A stretch of DNA of 64,000 bases from Opitutaceae bacterium (GCA_028688225.1 JAQTYQ010000015.1:1-64000); one strand, 5' to 3'; shown: positions 35,382 through 44,190, counted from the stretch's first letter. Notes: generated by a model from the letters alone, not told the origin. Translations and numbers: made by a program.

Positions 35382-36914
35382 ATGCGCACAAAGATTCGAT
35401 TACGCCCTTCCTTGCTTGCGAAGTCCCTCGCGATTCTTGCCGGACTGACGGTCGTCACTCCGGCTCTCTGCGCATCCCATCCGTTTCCCCGCCCGGTTTC
35501 GGATTACGCGACGAATGCGGGAATGAGTCTCTGGCAGGTGTTGGCCCAGCGCATCGCCGAGGAACCCTTCAATCTCGTTGCCAGCCTGATCTTCTGCTGC
35601 GCGATCATGCATACCTTTCTGGCTCCGAAGTTCCGCCATTGGGCGCATGTCGTGGAGGCGGCCCACGCCGCACGCAGTCAGGAGCGTCCTGCGGCTGTCG
35701 GAGAAGAAGAGGATAACTCGTCCCCGGAGGTGAGCTTCCAGGGTCAGCTCCTTCATTTCCTCGGGGAAGTGGAGGTGGTTTTTGGGATTTGGGCGCTCGC
35801 CCTGATGCTCGTTCTGGGTGCGATGAAGGGCTGGGCCACGCCGATCGATTACATCGGCCATCGGGTGAACTTCACCGAGCCGATGTTCGTCGTGGTGATC
35901 ATGGCGCTCGCGTCGACCCGGCCGGTTCTGAATTTCGCCGAGCGGTGTTTGCGGGGCGTTGCGTCGCTGGGCCGGGGAACGGCATCCGCGTGGTGGTTGA
36001 CCGTGCTCATCATCGCACCGTTGCTCGGATCTCTGATCACGGAACCGGCCGCGATGACCATCGCGGCGCTGCTGCTGGCGCGGCAGTTTTACGTGCTGCG
36101 TCCCTCGCCCAAGCTGGCCTACGCCACGCTGGGATTGCTGTTCGTCAACATCTCCGTGGGTGGCACGCTGACTCATTTCGCGGCTCCCCCCGTCCTCATG
36201 GTCGCCGGTCCCTGGCAATGGGACCTGGCCTTCATGTTCACTCATTTTGGTTGGCGCGCGATGACGGGCATCGTGACGGCGACGCTGCTCTATTTCATGC
36301 TCTTCCGCCGGGAACTCGCCGCCCTCAACGCGAAACGTTCCTGGGGTGAAGATCCGGTGAGTCCGCCGGGAGCCGACCCGCGCCCAATCCCCTTCTGGAT
36401 CACGCTCGTGCAACTTGGGTTCATGCTCTGGACGGTGTTGATGGCCCACTACCCGGCCCTGTTCATCGCCGGCTTCTTGTTCTTCCTGGCCTTCTCCCAG
36501 GCGACCGGGCACCACCAAAGCCGTCTCGACCTGCGCCCGCCCTTGTTGGTGGGGTTTTTCCTGGCGGGGCTGGTCGTGCATGGAGGACTGCAAGGGTGGT
36601 GGATCGAGCCGCTGCTCACCCGATTGCAGGAGTGGCCGCTGTTTTTCGGAGCGACGGTCCTCACGGCATTCAATGACAATGCGGCCATCACCTACCTCGC
36701 GACGCTGGTCGATGGCTTCGGGGGCGATCTCAAATACGCGGTGGTCGCGGGCGCGGTGACCGGAGGCGGCCTCACCGTGATTGCAAATGCACCCAATCCG
36801 GCGGGGCAATCGCTGCTGCAGCGGTTTTTCCCCGAGGGCGTGTCCCCGCTGGGATTGGCGCTCGGAGCCGCCCTGCCGACCCTGATCATGGCGGCATGCT
36901 TCATGGTCTTGTAG
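35382..36914 (+). CDS. Putative Na+/H+ antiporter
   Basis: 510 aa. A signal-like N-terminus (LLAKSLAILAGLTVVTPALCA) is followed by about ten to eleven membrane segments. Diagnostic regions are LITEPAAMTIAALLLARQFY, NISVGGTLTHFAAPPVLMVAGPW, FGATVLTAFNDNAAITYLATLV and GGGLTVIANAPNPAGQSLL, which match the putative Na+/H+ antiporter family (PF07399). It would exchange sodium for protons at the inner membrane. It is a single gene with no SD apparent before the ATG. Confidence 0.85.
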   Translation: MRTKIRLRPSLLAKSLAILAGLTVVTPALCASHPFPRPVSDYATNAGMSLWQVLAQRIAEEPFNLVASLIFCCAIMHTFLAPKFRHWAHVVEAAHAARSQERPAAVGEEEDNSSPEVSFQGQLLHFLGEVEVVFGIWALALMLVLGAMKGWATPIDYIGHRVNFTEPMFVVVIMALASTRPVLNFAERCLRGVASLGRGTASAWWLTVLIIAPLLGSLITEPAAMTIAALLLARQFYVLRPSPKLAYATLGLLFVNISVGGTLTHFAAPPVLMVAGPWQWDLAFMFTHFGWRAMTGIVTATLLYFMLFRRELAALNAKRSWGEDPVSPPGADPRPIPFWITLVQLGFMLWTVLMAHYPALFIAGFLFFLAFSQATGHHQSRLDLRPPLLVGFFLAGLVVHGGLQGWWIEPLLTRLQEWPLFFGATVLTAFNDNAAITYLATLVDGFGGDLKYAVVAGAVTGGGLTVIANAPNPAGQSLLQRFFPEGVSPLGLALGAALPTLIMAACFMVL

Positions 36915-37031
36915 TCTGCCGCGCGCGAACGGCCTCGCGGCTCGCACCCGGGCCGGTGCGCGACCTGTGCTTCGGCCCGCCTCCGAAGGCGGATGGACAC
37001 CGGCCGGGCTTTTGTTTTCATCATCGCCGCC

Positions 37032-38123
37032 ATGACCCGATGCGCGCTTGCGCTCGCCTGTTTCGCCGGTCCCGCGGTGGTCCTCGCCGCCGCGGGAAGC
37101 CCTGCGCCGCCGTTTCTGCATGCGCGGCTCAATGTGGCCAACGGCTGCCTGGTCGAGTCGGTCTATTTCTACGACCAGTTCCGGGAGCGCTTCGGCGAGG
37201 ACGCCTGGGTGCGCGTGCTGCAGTGGGGCGCGCGCGAGGCCGACGAGGTGGTGGCCGGCCACGCCGTGGCGGTCTTCGAGCTCAAGGACCGGCTCTGGAC
37301 GTGGGACATCAACTACGGATTTTTCCCCCTCGACCTGCCGCCGGCGCAGCGCGAGGACGTGCCGAGGGTGTCGCCGCAGGTCCTGGTGAAGTATCCGCGC
37401 ATCACGCCGCGCTACCCGCTCTACCGTTTTGATTTTCCGCAGCCGCCCGAGGCCGACCCGCCTGTGGCGGCGTTGCTGGATGAGGACAGCGCGCGGCGCG
37501 ACGCCAGCCTCGTGGCGGAAAAACTGGCGCGGCACCGGCCGGTGAAGCTGGTGCAATTTTCCTACGTCGTGGACGGAGCTTCGAAGCAGGGCGCGCGCGA
37601 GGCCGACGAGGTGGTGGCCGGCCACGCCGTGGCGGTCTTCGAGCTCAAGGACCGGCTCTGGACGTGGGACATCAACTACGGATTTTTCCCCCTCGACCTG
37701 CCGCCGGCGCAGCGCGAGGACGTGCCGAGGGTGTCGCCGCAGGTCCTGGTGAAGTATCCGCGCATCACGCCGCGCTACCCGCTCTACCGTTTTGATTTTC
37801 CGCAGCCGCCCGAGGCCGACCCGCCTGTGGCGGCGTTGCTGGATGAGGACAGCGCGCGGCGCGACGCCAGCCTCGTGGCGGAAAAACTGGCGCGGCACCG
37901 GCCGGTGAAGCTGGTGCAATTTTCCTACGTCGTGGACGGAGCTTCGAAGCAGGGCGCGGCGGCCGTGTTCAAGTTTCACGGCCGCTATTGCATCTATTTT
38001 CCGGACCGGGGCACGGTGCCGTTTCACGCGCAGGGCTCGGTGAAAAACCTGCGCCTGGTCCAGGCGGCGCTGCGGCGGATATTTCCGGGCGCCGTCGTGC
38101 TGCAGACGCCGGACGGGGAGTGA
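37032..38123 (+). CDS. Secreted protein with perfect internal duplication, possible Cys-His-Asp hydrolase fold
   Basis: 363 aa. A clear signal peptide (MTRCALALACFAGPAVVLAAA) leads to a short domain. Residues from about 66 to 186 are repeated exactly in about 187-307, so the underlying protein would be about 242 aa. In the first copy NGCLVESVYFYDQF (Cys39), AGHAVAVF (His77) and WTWDINYG (Asp92) have the order of a papain/transglutaminase-like triad. The second copy has His and Asp but not the Cys. This assignment is inference. An ATG at 36993 with AAGG before it is an alternative start. Confidence 0.65.
   Translation: MTRCALALACFAGPAVVLAAAGSPAPPFLHARLNVANGCLVESVYFYDQFRERFGEDAWVRVLQWGAREADEVVAGHAVAVFELKDRLWTWDINYGFFPLDLPPAQREDVPRVSPQVLVKYPRITPRYPLYRFDFPQPPEADPPVAALLDEDSARRDASLVAEKLARHRPVKLVQFSYVVDGASKQGAREADEVVAGHAVAVFELKDRLWTWDINYGFFPLDLPPAQREDVPRVSPQVLVKYPRITPRYPLYRFDFPQPPEADPPVAALLDEDSARRDASLVAEKLARHRPVKLVQFSYVVDGASKQGAAAVFKFHGRYCIYFPDRGTVPFHAQGSVKNLRLVQAALRRIFPGAVVLQTPDGE
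37228..37953 (+). repeat. Perfect 363-bp tandem duplication
   Basis: 37228-37590 and 37591-37953 are identical where I compared them line by line. The unit is 121 codons, so the frame is kept. It begins GGCGCGCGCGAGGCC and ends at GCTTCGAAGCAG. Confidence 0.93.
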
Positions 38124-38168
38124 CCGCTGTTGCCGCTCCGGGCGCCGTCGACAACTGCCGCGCAACCA

Positions 38169-39122
38169 CTACCGCAGGCGGGAGAAGGCCGCCTGCAGCA
38201 GCTGCAGGTCCGATTTGCCGGCGGACTTTTCCCGCGCCCGGGCGATGAGGTCGGCCTCGAGGCGGTTCTTGGTCGGCCGCTTGGATTCGTAGAAAACGCC
38301 GAAGACGCCGGGCCAGGGCCGCGAGGCGAGGCGGAAGGCCGCCACTTCGTCGGCCGGATCGTGGCGCAAGGCGTCCGCGGGCGAGCCGTCGTGCCGCTTC
38401 TCCTCGATGAGCGTGAACGCGCCCTGCTTGCGCGGGTTGGCGGCGTCGAAGGCGCCCGGATAAAACTCGACGCACTCGGAGAGAATCTCGACCACCGAGA
38501 AGCCGTCATGCCGCGCCGCGCGCTCCATCATCTCGGTCATGTGGGCCACCTGGGTGGCGTGGCTGCGCGCGACAAATGTGGCGCCGCTGTTGAGGAGGGC
38601 GCGCATCGGATTGATGGGCTGGTCGAAGGCGCCGGTGGGATCGGTCTTTGTCTTGAAACCGACCGGCGACGTGGGCGAGGTCTGCTTCTTCGTCAGGCCG
38701 TAGACAAAGTTGTCCATGATGACATAGGTCAGCCGGACGTTTTTGCGCGCCGTGTGCACAAGGTGGTTGCCCCCGATGGAGAAGCCGTCGCCGTCGCCGC
38801 CGAACACGAAGACATGCAGGTCGTCGCGGCTCAGGCTGACGCCGGCGGCGATGGGCAGCGCCCGGCCGTGGATGAAGTGCCCGCCGTGGGTGTTGACGAA
38901 GTAGGGGAAGCGCGACGAGCAGCCGATGCCGGCGAAGAGAACGATGTTCTCCTGCGGATACTGCAGTTTCTCCAGCGCGCGCTGGAAGGCGGCCAGCACG
39001 GCGAAATCGCCGCAGCCGGGGCACCACGTCGGGTGGTCGGCCGCCAGGGTTTTCCGGCTGAGCGGCGTGCGTGCGGCCTTGCCGGCGGGCGGGGCGGTGA
39101 TGGCGGGAGCGGCGGAACTCAT
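38169..39122 (-). CDS. korB: 2-oxoacid:ferredoxin oxidoreductase, beta subunit
   Basis: 317 aa. The ThDP-binding subunit shows HPTWCPGCGDFAVLAAFQRAL, LFAGIGCSSRFPYFVNTHGGHFIHGRALPIAAG, VFGGDGDGFSIGGNHLVHTARKN (ThDP/Mg motif) and MDNFVYGLTKKQTSPTSPVG. These fit 2-oxoglutarate synthase beta. It oxidises 2-oxoglutarate, or a related 2-oxoacid, to acyl-CoA with ferredoxin. The ATG is preceded by a polypyrimidine leader and no SD. It follows korA after a 124-nt repeat-bearing spacer. Confidence 0.93.
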   Translation of the reverse strand: MSSAAPAITAPPAGKAARTPLSRKTLAADHPTWCPGCGDFAVLAAFQRALEKLQYPQENIVLFAGIGCSSRFPYFVNTHGGHFIHGRALPIAAGVSLSRDDLHVFVFGGDGDGFSIGGNHLVHTARKNVRLTYVIMDNFVYGLTKKQTSPTSPVGFKTKTDPTGAFDQPINPMRALLNSGATFVARSHATQVAHMTEMMERAARHDGFSVVEILSECVEFYPGAFDAANPRKQGAFTLIEEKRHDGSPADALRHDPADEVAAFRLASRPWPGVFGVFYESKRPTKNRLEADLIARAREKSAGKSDLQLLQAAFSRLR

Positions 39123-39246
39123 GGGAGACAGAAGGGCAGAGGAGCGGAAACAGAGGTCAGAGATTGGAGGTCAGAAATCGGCAGATGCCGGTCGAGTTTC
39201 TTGTCACTTGCAACTTGGTCCTTGATACTTCTTCGCGCAGCGAAGC
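39123..39246 (-). repeat. Repeat-bearing spacer between korA and korB
   Basis: In the gene sense the spacer reads AAGTATCAAGGACCAAGTTG, then repeated TCTGACCTC/CTCTGACCTCTG words, and ends CCTTCTGTCTCCC just before the korB ATG. Related TCTGACCTC words recur at 44090-44170. Confidence 0.55.
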
Positions 39247-41097
39247 TCAGCGGGAAAAGGGCGGCCGCGTGACCTGCCGGTGTTCTTGGCCGAGGTGGCC
39301 GGTGACGCCGTCGACGATTTCGCGGACCTTGAAGGTGAGGCCGTCCGTCTTGTTGATGCCGTGGATGGCGGGGTTGGCGTACCGGGCCCGCAGGAGCGTC
39401 GCGAGCTGGCCGAAACCGTAGAGCCCCTCGTCGTTCATTTCGACCACGAACACGTCGCGGTAGCGGGCAAAGATGCCGTCGAGCCCGGAGGGCAGCGGAT
39501 GCAGGTGCCGCAGATGGATCTGCCCGGCCTTGCGCCCGCCCTGCCGGAGCAGGGCAACGGCCTCGCGGATCGGGCCCCAGGTCGAACCCCAGCCGACGAG
39601 CAACACGTCGCCTTCGGCGTCGCCGTGCACGTCCGGCGGCGGCAACTCCGCGCCGAGCGCCTTGATCTTCTCGCGGCGCCGGGCGGTCATCCTGGCATGC
39701 ATGGCCGGATTGCCGGACGGATGGCCGTCCTCGTCGTGTTCGAGGCCGGTCACGTTGGGAAACCTGCCCGTGGCGATGCGCGCGCCCGGCGGGGCGTGCC
39801 GTGTCAGGCGGTCGAGCGGGTAGGGTTTGAAATCGGCGGCGCGCTCGGCGAGGTCGGGCCCGGCCGCGACCATGAGGCCGGCGAGGTCGGGCTCGTCGAA
39901 CGCCTCGATGCGCGTGGCGAGCGACTGGTCGGTGAGGATGAGGACGGGCGTGCTGTATTTCCGCGCGATGCGGCCGGCCTCGAGCGCGACGTGGAAGCAA
40001 TCCTCCACGTTGCGCGGGGCGAGCACGACCCGGGGCGTGTCGCCGTGGCTCCCGTAGACGGCCTGCAGCAGGTCGCTCTGCTCGACGCTGGTGGGCAGGC
40101 CGGTGCTGGGGCCGCCGCGCTGCACGTTGACGACGATCAGCGGCATCTCCGCCATCACGGCCCAGCCCAGCGCCTCCATCTTGAGCGAGAGGCCGGGGCC
40201 GGAGCTGCCGGTGACGGCGAGGTGCCCGGCGTAGGCGGCGCCGAGCGCGTAGGATACGGCGGCCAGCTCATCCTCCGCCTGCACGAAGATGCCGCCGTAT
40301 TTCGGCAGCTCGGTGCGCAGCATCTCCATGATCGAGGACCAGGGCGTGATCGGGTAGGCCGCGCCGTAGCGCACGCCGGCGGCGATCAGGCCGAAGGCCA
40401 GCGCCTGGTTGCCGTCCATCGTCACCTGGGATCGGTCCGAGGCGCGCGGGGCCCCGTCAAAGCGGAAGCAGCAGTCGCGGATGTTGTCGGCCGGGTAGGC
40501 GTAGCCGGCGTCGAACGCCAGCATCGCGTTGCGCACGATGTCCTCCGCGCGGCCCCCGAAACGCTCCTGCACGAGCGCGGTGAGTTTGGCGACGTCGAGC
40601 TGGAAAATGCGCGCGAGCAGGCCGAGCACGAAGATGTTCTTGCCCTTGTCCTTGGCGGCGCCGCCCACGGCCTCGATCGTGCGGCTGGTGATGGGCACGC
40701 CGATCGCGGTAAAACGCTTGTCCTCGGGATCGGGCTGCACGTGATCGGTGTCGTAAAGCAGCACGCCGCCGGGCCGCAGGGAGTCGAGGTGCTCCTCATA
40801 GCTGTGCTGGTAGAAAACCACCAGCACGTCGGCTTGGTCGCCGGCGGAGAGGATGTCGCCCGTGCCCATGCGCACTTGGAAGATCGACGGTCCGCCCGAG
40901 ATCGTGGACGGGATCGTCATGTACGTCATCACGTCCTGGTCGGAGCGGCCGGCAAGGCGGGCGAGAAAACCGCCGATCGTCTGGATGCCGTCCTGCGAGT
41001 TGCCCGCGAGGCGGATGACTGCGTCCCGGATGGAGCGCGGCTGGCCGGCAGACACGCCATTTCCACCCGAAGGGTCGCTTAACTTGGGGCTGACCAT
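39247..41097 (-). CDS. korA: 2-oxoacid:ferredoxin oxidoreductase, alpha subunit with fused gamma domain
   Basis: 616 aa. The N-terminal 190 residues are the gamma domain (AVIRLAGNSQDGIQTIGGFLARLAGRSDQDVMTY). Then comes the alpha part: MDGNQALAFGLIAAGVRYGAAYPITPWSSIMEML, QAEDELAAVSYALGAAYAGHLAVTGSSGPGLSLKMEALGWAVMAEMP and QRGGPSTGLPTSVEQSDLLQAVYG. With KorB it makes an oxygen-sensitive CoA-acylating oxidoreductase for a ferredoxin-linked TCA cycle. The ATG at 41097 is preferred to an upstream TTG. Confidence 0.93.
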   Translation of the reverse strand: MVSPKLSDPSGGNGVSAGQPRSIRDAVIRLAGNSQDGIQTIGGFLARLAGRSDQDVMTYMTIPSTISGGPSIFQVRMGTGDILSAGDQADVLVVFYQHSYEEHLDSLRPGGVLLYDTDHVQPDPEDKRFTAIGVPITSRTIEAVGGAAKDKGKNIFVLGLLARIFQLDVAKLTALVQERFGGRAEDIVRNAMLAFDAGYAYPADNIRDCCFRFDGAPRASDRSQVTMDGNQALAFGLIAAGVRYGAAYPITPWSSIMEMLRTELPKYGGIFVQAEDELAAVSYALGAAYAGHLAVTGSSGPGLSLKMEALGWAVMAEMPLIVVNVQRGGPSTGLPTSVEQSDLLQAVYGSHGDTPRVVLAPRNVEDCFHVALEAGRIARKYSTPVLILTDQSLATRIEAFDEPDLAGLMVAAGPDLAERAADFKPYPLDRLTRHAPPGARIATGRFPNVTGLEHDEDGHPSGNPAMHARMTARRREKIKALGAELPPPDVHGDAEGDVLLVGWGSTWGPIREAVALLRQGGRKAGQIHLRHLHPLPSGLDGIFARYRDVFVVEMNDEGLYGFGQLATLLRARYANPAIHGINKTDGLTFKVREIVDGVTGHLGQEHRQVTRPPFSR

Positions 41098-41280
41098 GGA
41101 CAAGGGTTTGCGGAACAAGGTGCTCCCGACATCCCGCGAGTCAACGGGACCGCCGGTTTCACCGTGGGTCAGCAGATTCCGTCGCGCGGCGCAGCCGCCT
41201 CAAAAGGAACGATTATGCTCCGAGGCGTGCCGGCGGTGCCAGGCTGATAAGGCTCCACCTTCAATGCCTGGCGACTGCGC

Positions 41281-42060
41281 CTAGCCGTGGGCTTGTTCGC
41301 GCCGACGGGCCAGTTCCTCCTCGCCGAGGGGCGCCGGGTGCTTGACTTTCAGGCTGTCGATGAAGTCCCGGGCAAAATCGCGTTTGTAGCGGGCGTTGAT
41401 GAGCGCGATCACCGTCATGGCGACGAGCGCGCCCAGGCTGGCCATGGCCATGTCCTTCTGCGCGTCCCACATGTCGCCCTGCGTGCCGAGATAGGCGTCG
41501 CCCAACGCGCCGCCGAAGGTCACGGCCGCGCCCCATTCGATGAGCTCGTAGATCATCGAGGTGCTCATGGTCACGTCGAGCGGCAGGAAGTAGCCCCAGA
41601 AGCCGCGCACATTGGCCACGCGCAGAAAAATCTCGCGGATAGGATAGGAAAGCAGCAGGCCGTAGGAAAAGTGGACCAACCGGTCGAAATGGTTGCGGTC
41701 GAGGCCGAGCTGTTGATTGAGCGACACGGCGAAAAGCGATTGCCACCACCGGTTGTAGGGCACCTCGGAGTAGGTCCAATGCGCGCCGGTCTCATGCAGG
41801 CAGAGGAAGAGGAGGATGAGCGTGTAGCTGACGCGCGAGAGCGGCAGGCGCCGGTAGGTAGCCGCCAGTAATACGAGGAAGCCGGCCACGAGGGCGTTCT
41901 CCAGCCGCCAGTCGCCGGGGTAGTGTGCGCCGATGCCGGAACGCACGATGACGGCGGCCAGCAACCCGCCGAGCACCGCCAGGTATCGTCCGCGGGGTAT
42001 TTTCGAAAGCATGGCCGCGTCAGCATTGGCGCGGCCGTCGGGCGAGGCAAGTCCGGGCAT
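41281..42060 (-). CDS. DUF2238 (YjdF-like) membrane protein
   Basis: 259 aa with six to seven membrane helices. Family landmarks: YRRLPLSRVSYTLILLFLCLHETGAHWTYSEVPY, LGLDRNHFDRLVHFSYGLLLSYPIREIF and YELIEWGAAVTFGGALGDAYLGTQGDMWDAQKDMAMASLGA. Conserved His/Glu/Asp residues in the helices suggest metal or substrate binding, but no function is established. A start at 42099 lies inside a palindromic repeat and is unlikely. Starts at 42060 or 42012 fit better; none has a clear SD. Confidence 0.8.
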   Translation of the reverse strand: MPGLASPDGRANADAAMLSKIPRGRYLAVLGGLLAAVIVRSGIGAHYPGDWRLENALVAGFLVLLAATYRRLPLSRVSYTLILLFLCLHETGAHWTYSEVPYNRWWQSLFAVSLNQQLGLDRNHFDRLVHFSYGLLLSYPIREIFLRVANVRGFWGYFLPLDVTMSTSMIYELIEWGAAVTFGGALGDAYLGTQGDMWDAQKDMAMASLGALVAMTVIALINARYKRDFARDFIDSLKVKHPAPLGEEELARRREQAHG

Positions 42061-42084
42061 GAGAGGGTAGTGGGTCAGTTTATG

Positions 42085-42152
42085 TAGGTCGGGATTCATG
42101 CCCGACGCTAATGCACGGCGACATTACTCTGTCGGGGATCAACCCCGACCTA
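42085..42152. repeat. Inverted-repeat element
   Basis: TAGGTCGGGATTCATGCCCG at 42085 and the inverse of GGGGATCAACCCCGACCTA at 42134-42152 form arms with a few mismatches. It lies in the gap 42061-42382, which contains no gene. Confidence 0.6.
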
Positions 42153-42296
42153 TCGGGGCTTGTTTGGGCCGGAGACAAGGGTCGAGCAGGCTCCACCATC
42201 GTTCACCATACGGATTTCGCTGTTTCCCGGCGACTGACCGGTTGCCTGCTTCCGGTCCGGTCGTTGGGAAAAATCACCCCGCTTTCAACACACAAG

Positions 42297-42330
42297 CCAG
42301 ATTGGTAATCCGATCGGATCATCAATCTGG
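42297..42330. promoter_or_regulatory. 34-bp palindrome, downstream copy (possible PaaX-like operator)
   Basis: The left half-site CCAGATTGGTAATCCGA matches the inverted right half at 15 of 17 bases. It is very close to the palindrome at 43178-43211. It lies 52 nt after the regulator stop and 237 nt upstream of the DUF2238 gene on the same strand. Confidence 0.55.
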
Positions 42331-42382
42331 CAAACACGCCTCGTCCGTCTCCTGACCCCGGCGGACGAATCGGCCGTGCTCG

Positions 42383-43141
42383 CTATCCGGGCTGCAGCAG
42401 CCCGCGGAGCCTGGCGGTGCGGCGTTGCCAGACGTCGCGGCCCCGATAGCCCTGCGGGAGGAGTGCTTCGGGAAGGAGCGGGTCGCTGCGCACGGCGCGG
42501 CACCAAGCCCGCCATTCGACGTCGAACCAGTTGCGCCACGCCCGACGACTGCTGACCCGCGTCGGCGCGCTTTGCAGGATGTCGCCATAGACCTCGTAAT
42601 CCCGGTTGATGCGACGGAAATCCCAGGCGCCGAGGACGAGCTGCGCGTCGGTTTCTCCTCCACCAGGCCGCGCCTCCAGGAACGAGAGCGTCTCCACGTC
42701 AACGTTCACGGTCCCGATTGCATCCTTCAACGCTTCGACCGGATCGGGACTGATCCAGGCGCTGTTCTGCAAATAGCCAAACCCGAGCGCCCGGAGTTTT
42801 TGCCGCAACCGCTGGCGCAACGCACGTTGTGTCTCGGGCACATCGAACAGGACCAGCCGCCACCGGCCATCCCAGGGACGTCGCCAGCAGGCCTCCGGAT
42901 CTCGGCCGCCGAGAGCGGCCCGGCGTCCGGCGGCGGTGAGACGGATGATGCGCTCGGTGCTCGCCGTGCCGTGCACGTCTTCCAGCCAGCCCACCCGGGC
43001 GAACTGCGCGAGCTTGCGCTCAAAGCGTTGGGGTCCGATCCAGCGTTCCCACGCCGCTGTCAGGCCGCGCACGGAGAGTTCGGCAAAGACGTCAGCCAGC
43101 GACAAGATCAACTGCAACGACGGACCGAGAGGCGTCTGCAC
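42383..43141 (-). CDS. PaaX-family transcriptional regulator
   Basis: 252 aa. An N-terminal winged-helix part (LAQFARVGWLEDVHGTASTERIIRLTAAGRRAAL) is followed by the PaaX central domain, RPWDGRWRLVLFDVPETQRALRQRLRQKLRALGFGYLQNSAWISPDPV, which has a Cas2-like ferredoxin fold in known structures. PaaX represses phenylacetate genes and binds an aryl-CoA. No phenylacetate genes are near, so the inducer is unknown. The start is GTG. Two near-identical 34-bp palindromes flank the gene, one 37 nt upstream of the start. Confidence 0.82.
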   Translation of the reverse strand: MQTPLGPSLQLILSLADVFAELSVRGLTAAWERWIGPQRFERKLAQFARVGWLEDVHGTASTERIIRLTAAGRRAALGGRDPEACWRRPWDGRWRLVLFDVPETQRALRQRLRQKLRALGFGYLQNSAWISPDPVEALKDAIGTVNVDVETLSFLEARPGGGETDAQLVLGAWDFRRINRDYEVYGDILQSAPTRVSSRRAWRNWFDVEWRAWCRAVRSDPLLPEALLPQGYRGRDVWQRRTARLRGLLQPG

Positions 43142-43177
43142 ACCCGGAGGCTGATTTCAGGTATCATGTTTCGCAAG

Positions 43178-43211
43178 CCAGATTGACAGTCCGATCGGAC
43201 TATCAATCTGG
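43178..43211. promoter_or_regulatory. 34-bp palindrome upstream of the PaaX-like gene
   Basis: The left half-site CCAGATTGACAGTCCGA matches the inverted right half at 16 of 17 bases. Its position, 37 nt before the GTG start, fits an auto-regulatory operator. Confidence 0.65.
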
Positions 43212-43396
43212 CGCAAGCGATCGGTCATGAGCGGAGTGTCTTGGGCCGGCGCAATGAACGGCGGCCGGCCGCCGCCCGATTTAGCATCCGCGATCGAGCT
43301 TCGGGCTCGCTCGCGGCTCATCCTCCCGCAAAGAGAATGAGCCCATCTCCCGTGGCCGGCCCGGAAACTGGGCGACCAGTGCGTCCGCCAAACTCC

Positions 43397-43972
43397 TTAT
43401 GCCAGCCGGGCGCAGGCCGCGTGCCGGGAGCAGGTGACGAGGTGGTCGTTCACCATGCCCGTGGCCTGCATGTGCGCGTAGCAGATCGTGCTGCCGACAA
43501 ACGTGAACCCGCGTTGCTGCAGGTCGCGGCTCATGGCGTCGGACTCCGGCGTCCGGGCCGGCACCTGCCGGATCGTGCGCCAGGCGTTCTGGATCGGCCG
43601 GCCGTTGACGAACTGCCAGAGGTAGCGGTCGAAGGTGCCGAACTCGCGCTGCACGGCGAGGAACGCCCGGGCGTTGCGGATGGCGGCGGCGATCTTCAGG
43701 CGGTTGCGCACGATGCCGGCGTCGGCCAGCAGGGCGACCACCTTGCGGGTGCCGTAACGGGCGATTTTCTCCGCATCGAAGCCGTCGAACGCGCGCCGGT
43801 AGTTTTCGCGCTTGTTGAGGATGGTGAGCCAGCTCAATCCCGCCTGCGCACCCTCAAGGATGAGGAACTCGAACAGGGCGCGGTCGTCGTGCAGCGGCAC
43901 GCCCCACTCCTCGTCGTGGTAGACGCGGTAGCGTTCGGTCGTGGCCCAGGGACAGGGTGCGGCGGAGGGCAT
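43397..43972 (-). CDS. tag: DNA-3-methyladenine glycosylase I
   Basis: 191 aa. Family motifs are CPWATTERYRVYHDEEWGVPLHDDRALFEFLILEGAQAGLSWLTILNKRENYRRAFDGFD, then GIVRNRLKIAAAIRNARAFL, and the zinc-site C-terminus FVGSTICYAHMQATGMVNDHLVTCSRH. The enzyme removes 3-methyladenine from alkylated DNA. ATG at 43972 gives the usual length; the frame is open 14 codons upstream. Confidence 0.95.
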   Translation of the reverse strand: MPSAAPCPWATTERYRVYHDEEWGVPLHDDRALFEFLILEGAQAGLSWLTILNKRENYRRAFDGFDAEKIARYGTRKVVALLADAGIVRNRLKIAAAIRNARAFLAVQREFGTFDRYLWQFVNGRPIQNAWRTIRQVPARTPESDAMSRDLQQRGFTFVGSTICYAHMQATGMVNDHLVTCSRHAACARLA

Positions 43973-44036
43973 GGCCGCAGGATCGCATGGCCGATCTTGG
44001 AGGCAAGGCCTCAAGCAGGCTCAGAATGCGCAAAAA

Positions 44037-44190
44037 AGATTGGGCATGTTTGTCTTCCGATCCCTGACCCCCCGGCTTCCGGTCTCTGGCTTCTGTCATC
44101 TGACCTCTGTCGTCCGACGTCTGTCCTCTAGCCTTTGCCCCCTGACGTCTGACCTCCGACGTCTATCCTCTGTCCTCCGTCCCACTCCCT
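44037..44190. repeat. Low-complexity CTGACCTC/GTCCTCTG repeat overlapping the MFS gene end
   Basis: Imperfect 7-10-bp words (CTCTGTC, TCTGACCTC, GACGTCTGTCCTC) repeat about fifteen times. The last 16 codons of the MFS transporter gene are read from this tract, giving the tail GGQRIDVGGQTSGGKG. Confidence 0.7.

Noticed and set aside
37228..37953. CRISPR or other short-spaced array
   Set aside because: There are just two adjacent 363-bp copies within a reading frame, with no spacers.
41119..41280. Small gene between korA and the DUF2238 gene
   Set aside because: No frame with a credible start or protein-like composition was found in this 160-bp gap.
42383..43141. CRISPR-associated Cas2
   Set aside because: The central domain is Cas2-like in fold, but the whole protein matches PaaX and no CRISPR repeats or cas1 are present.
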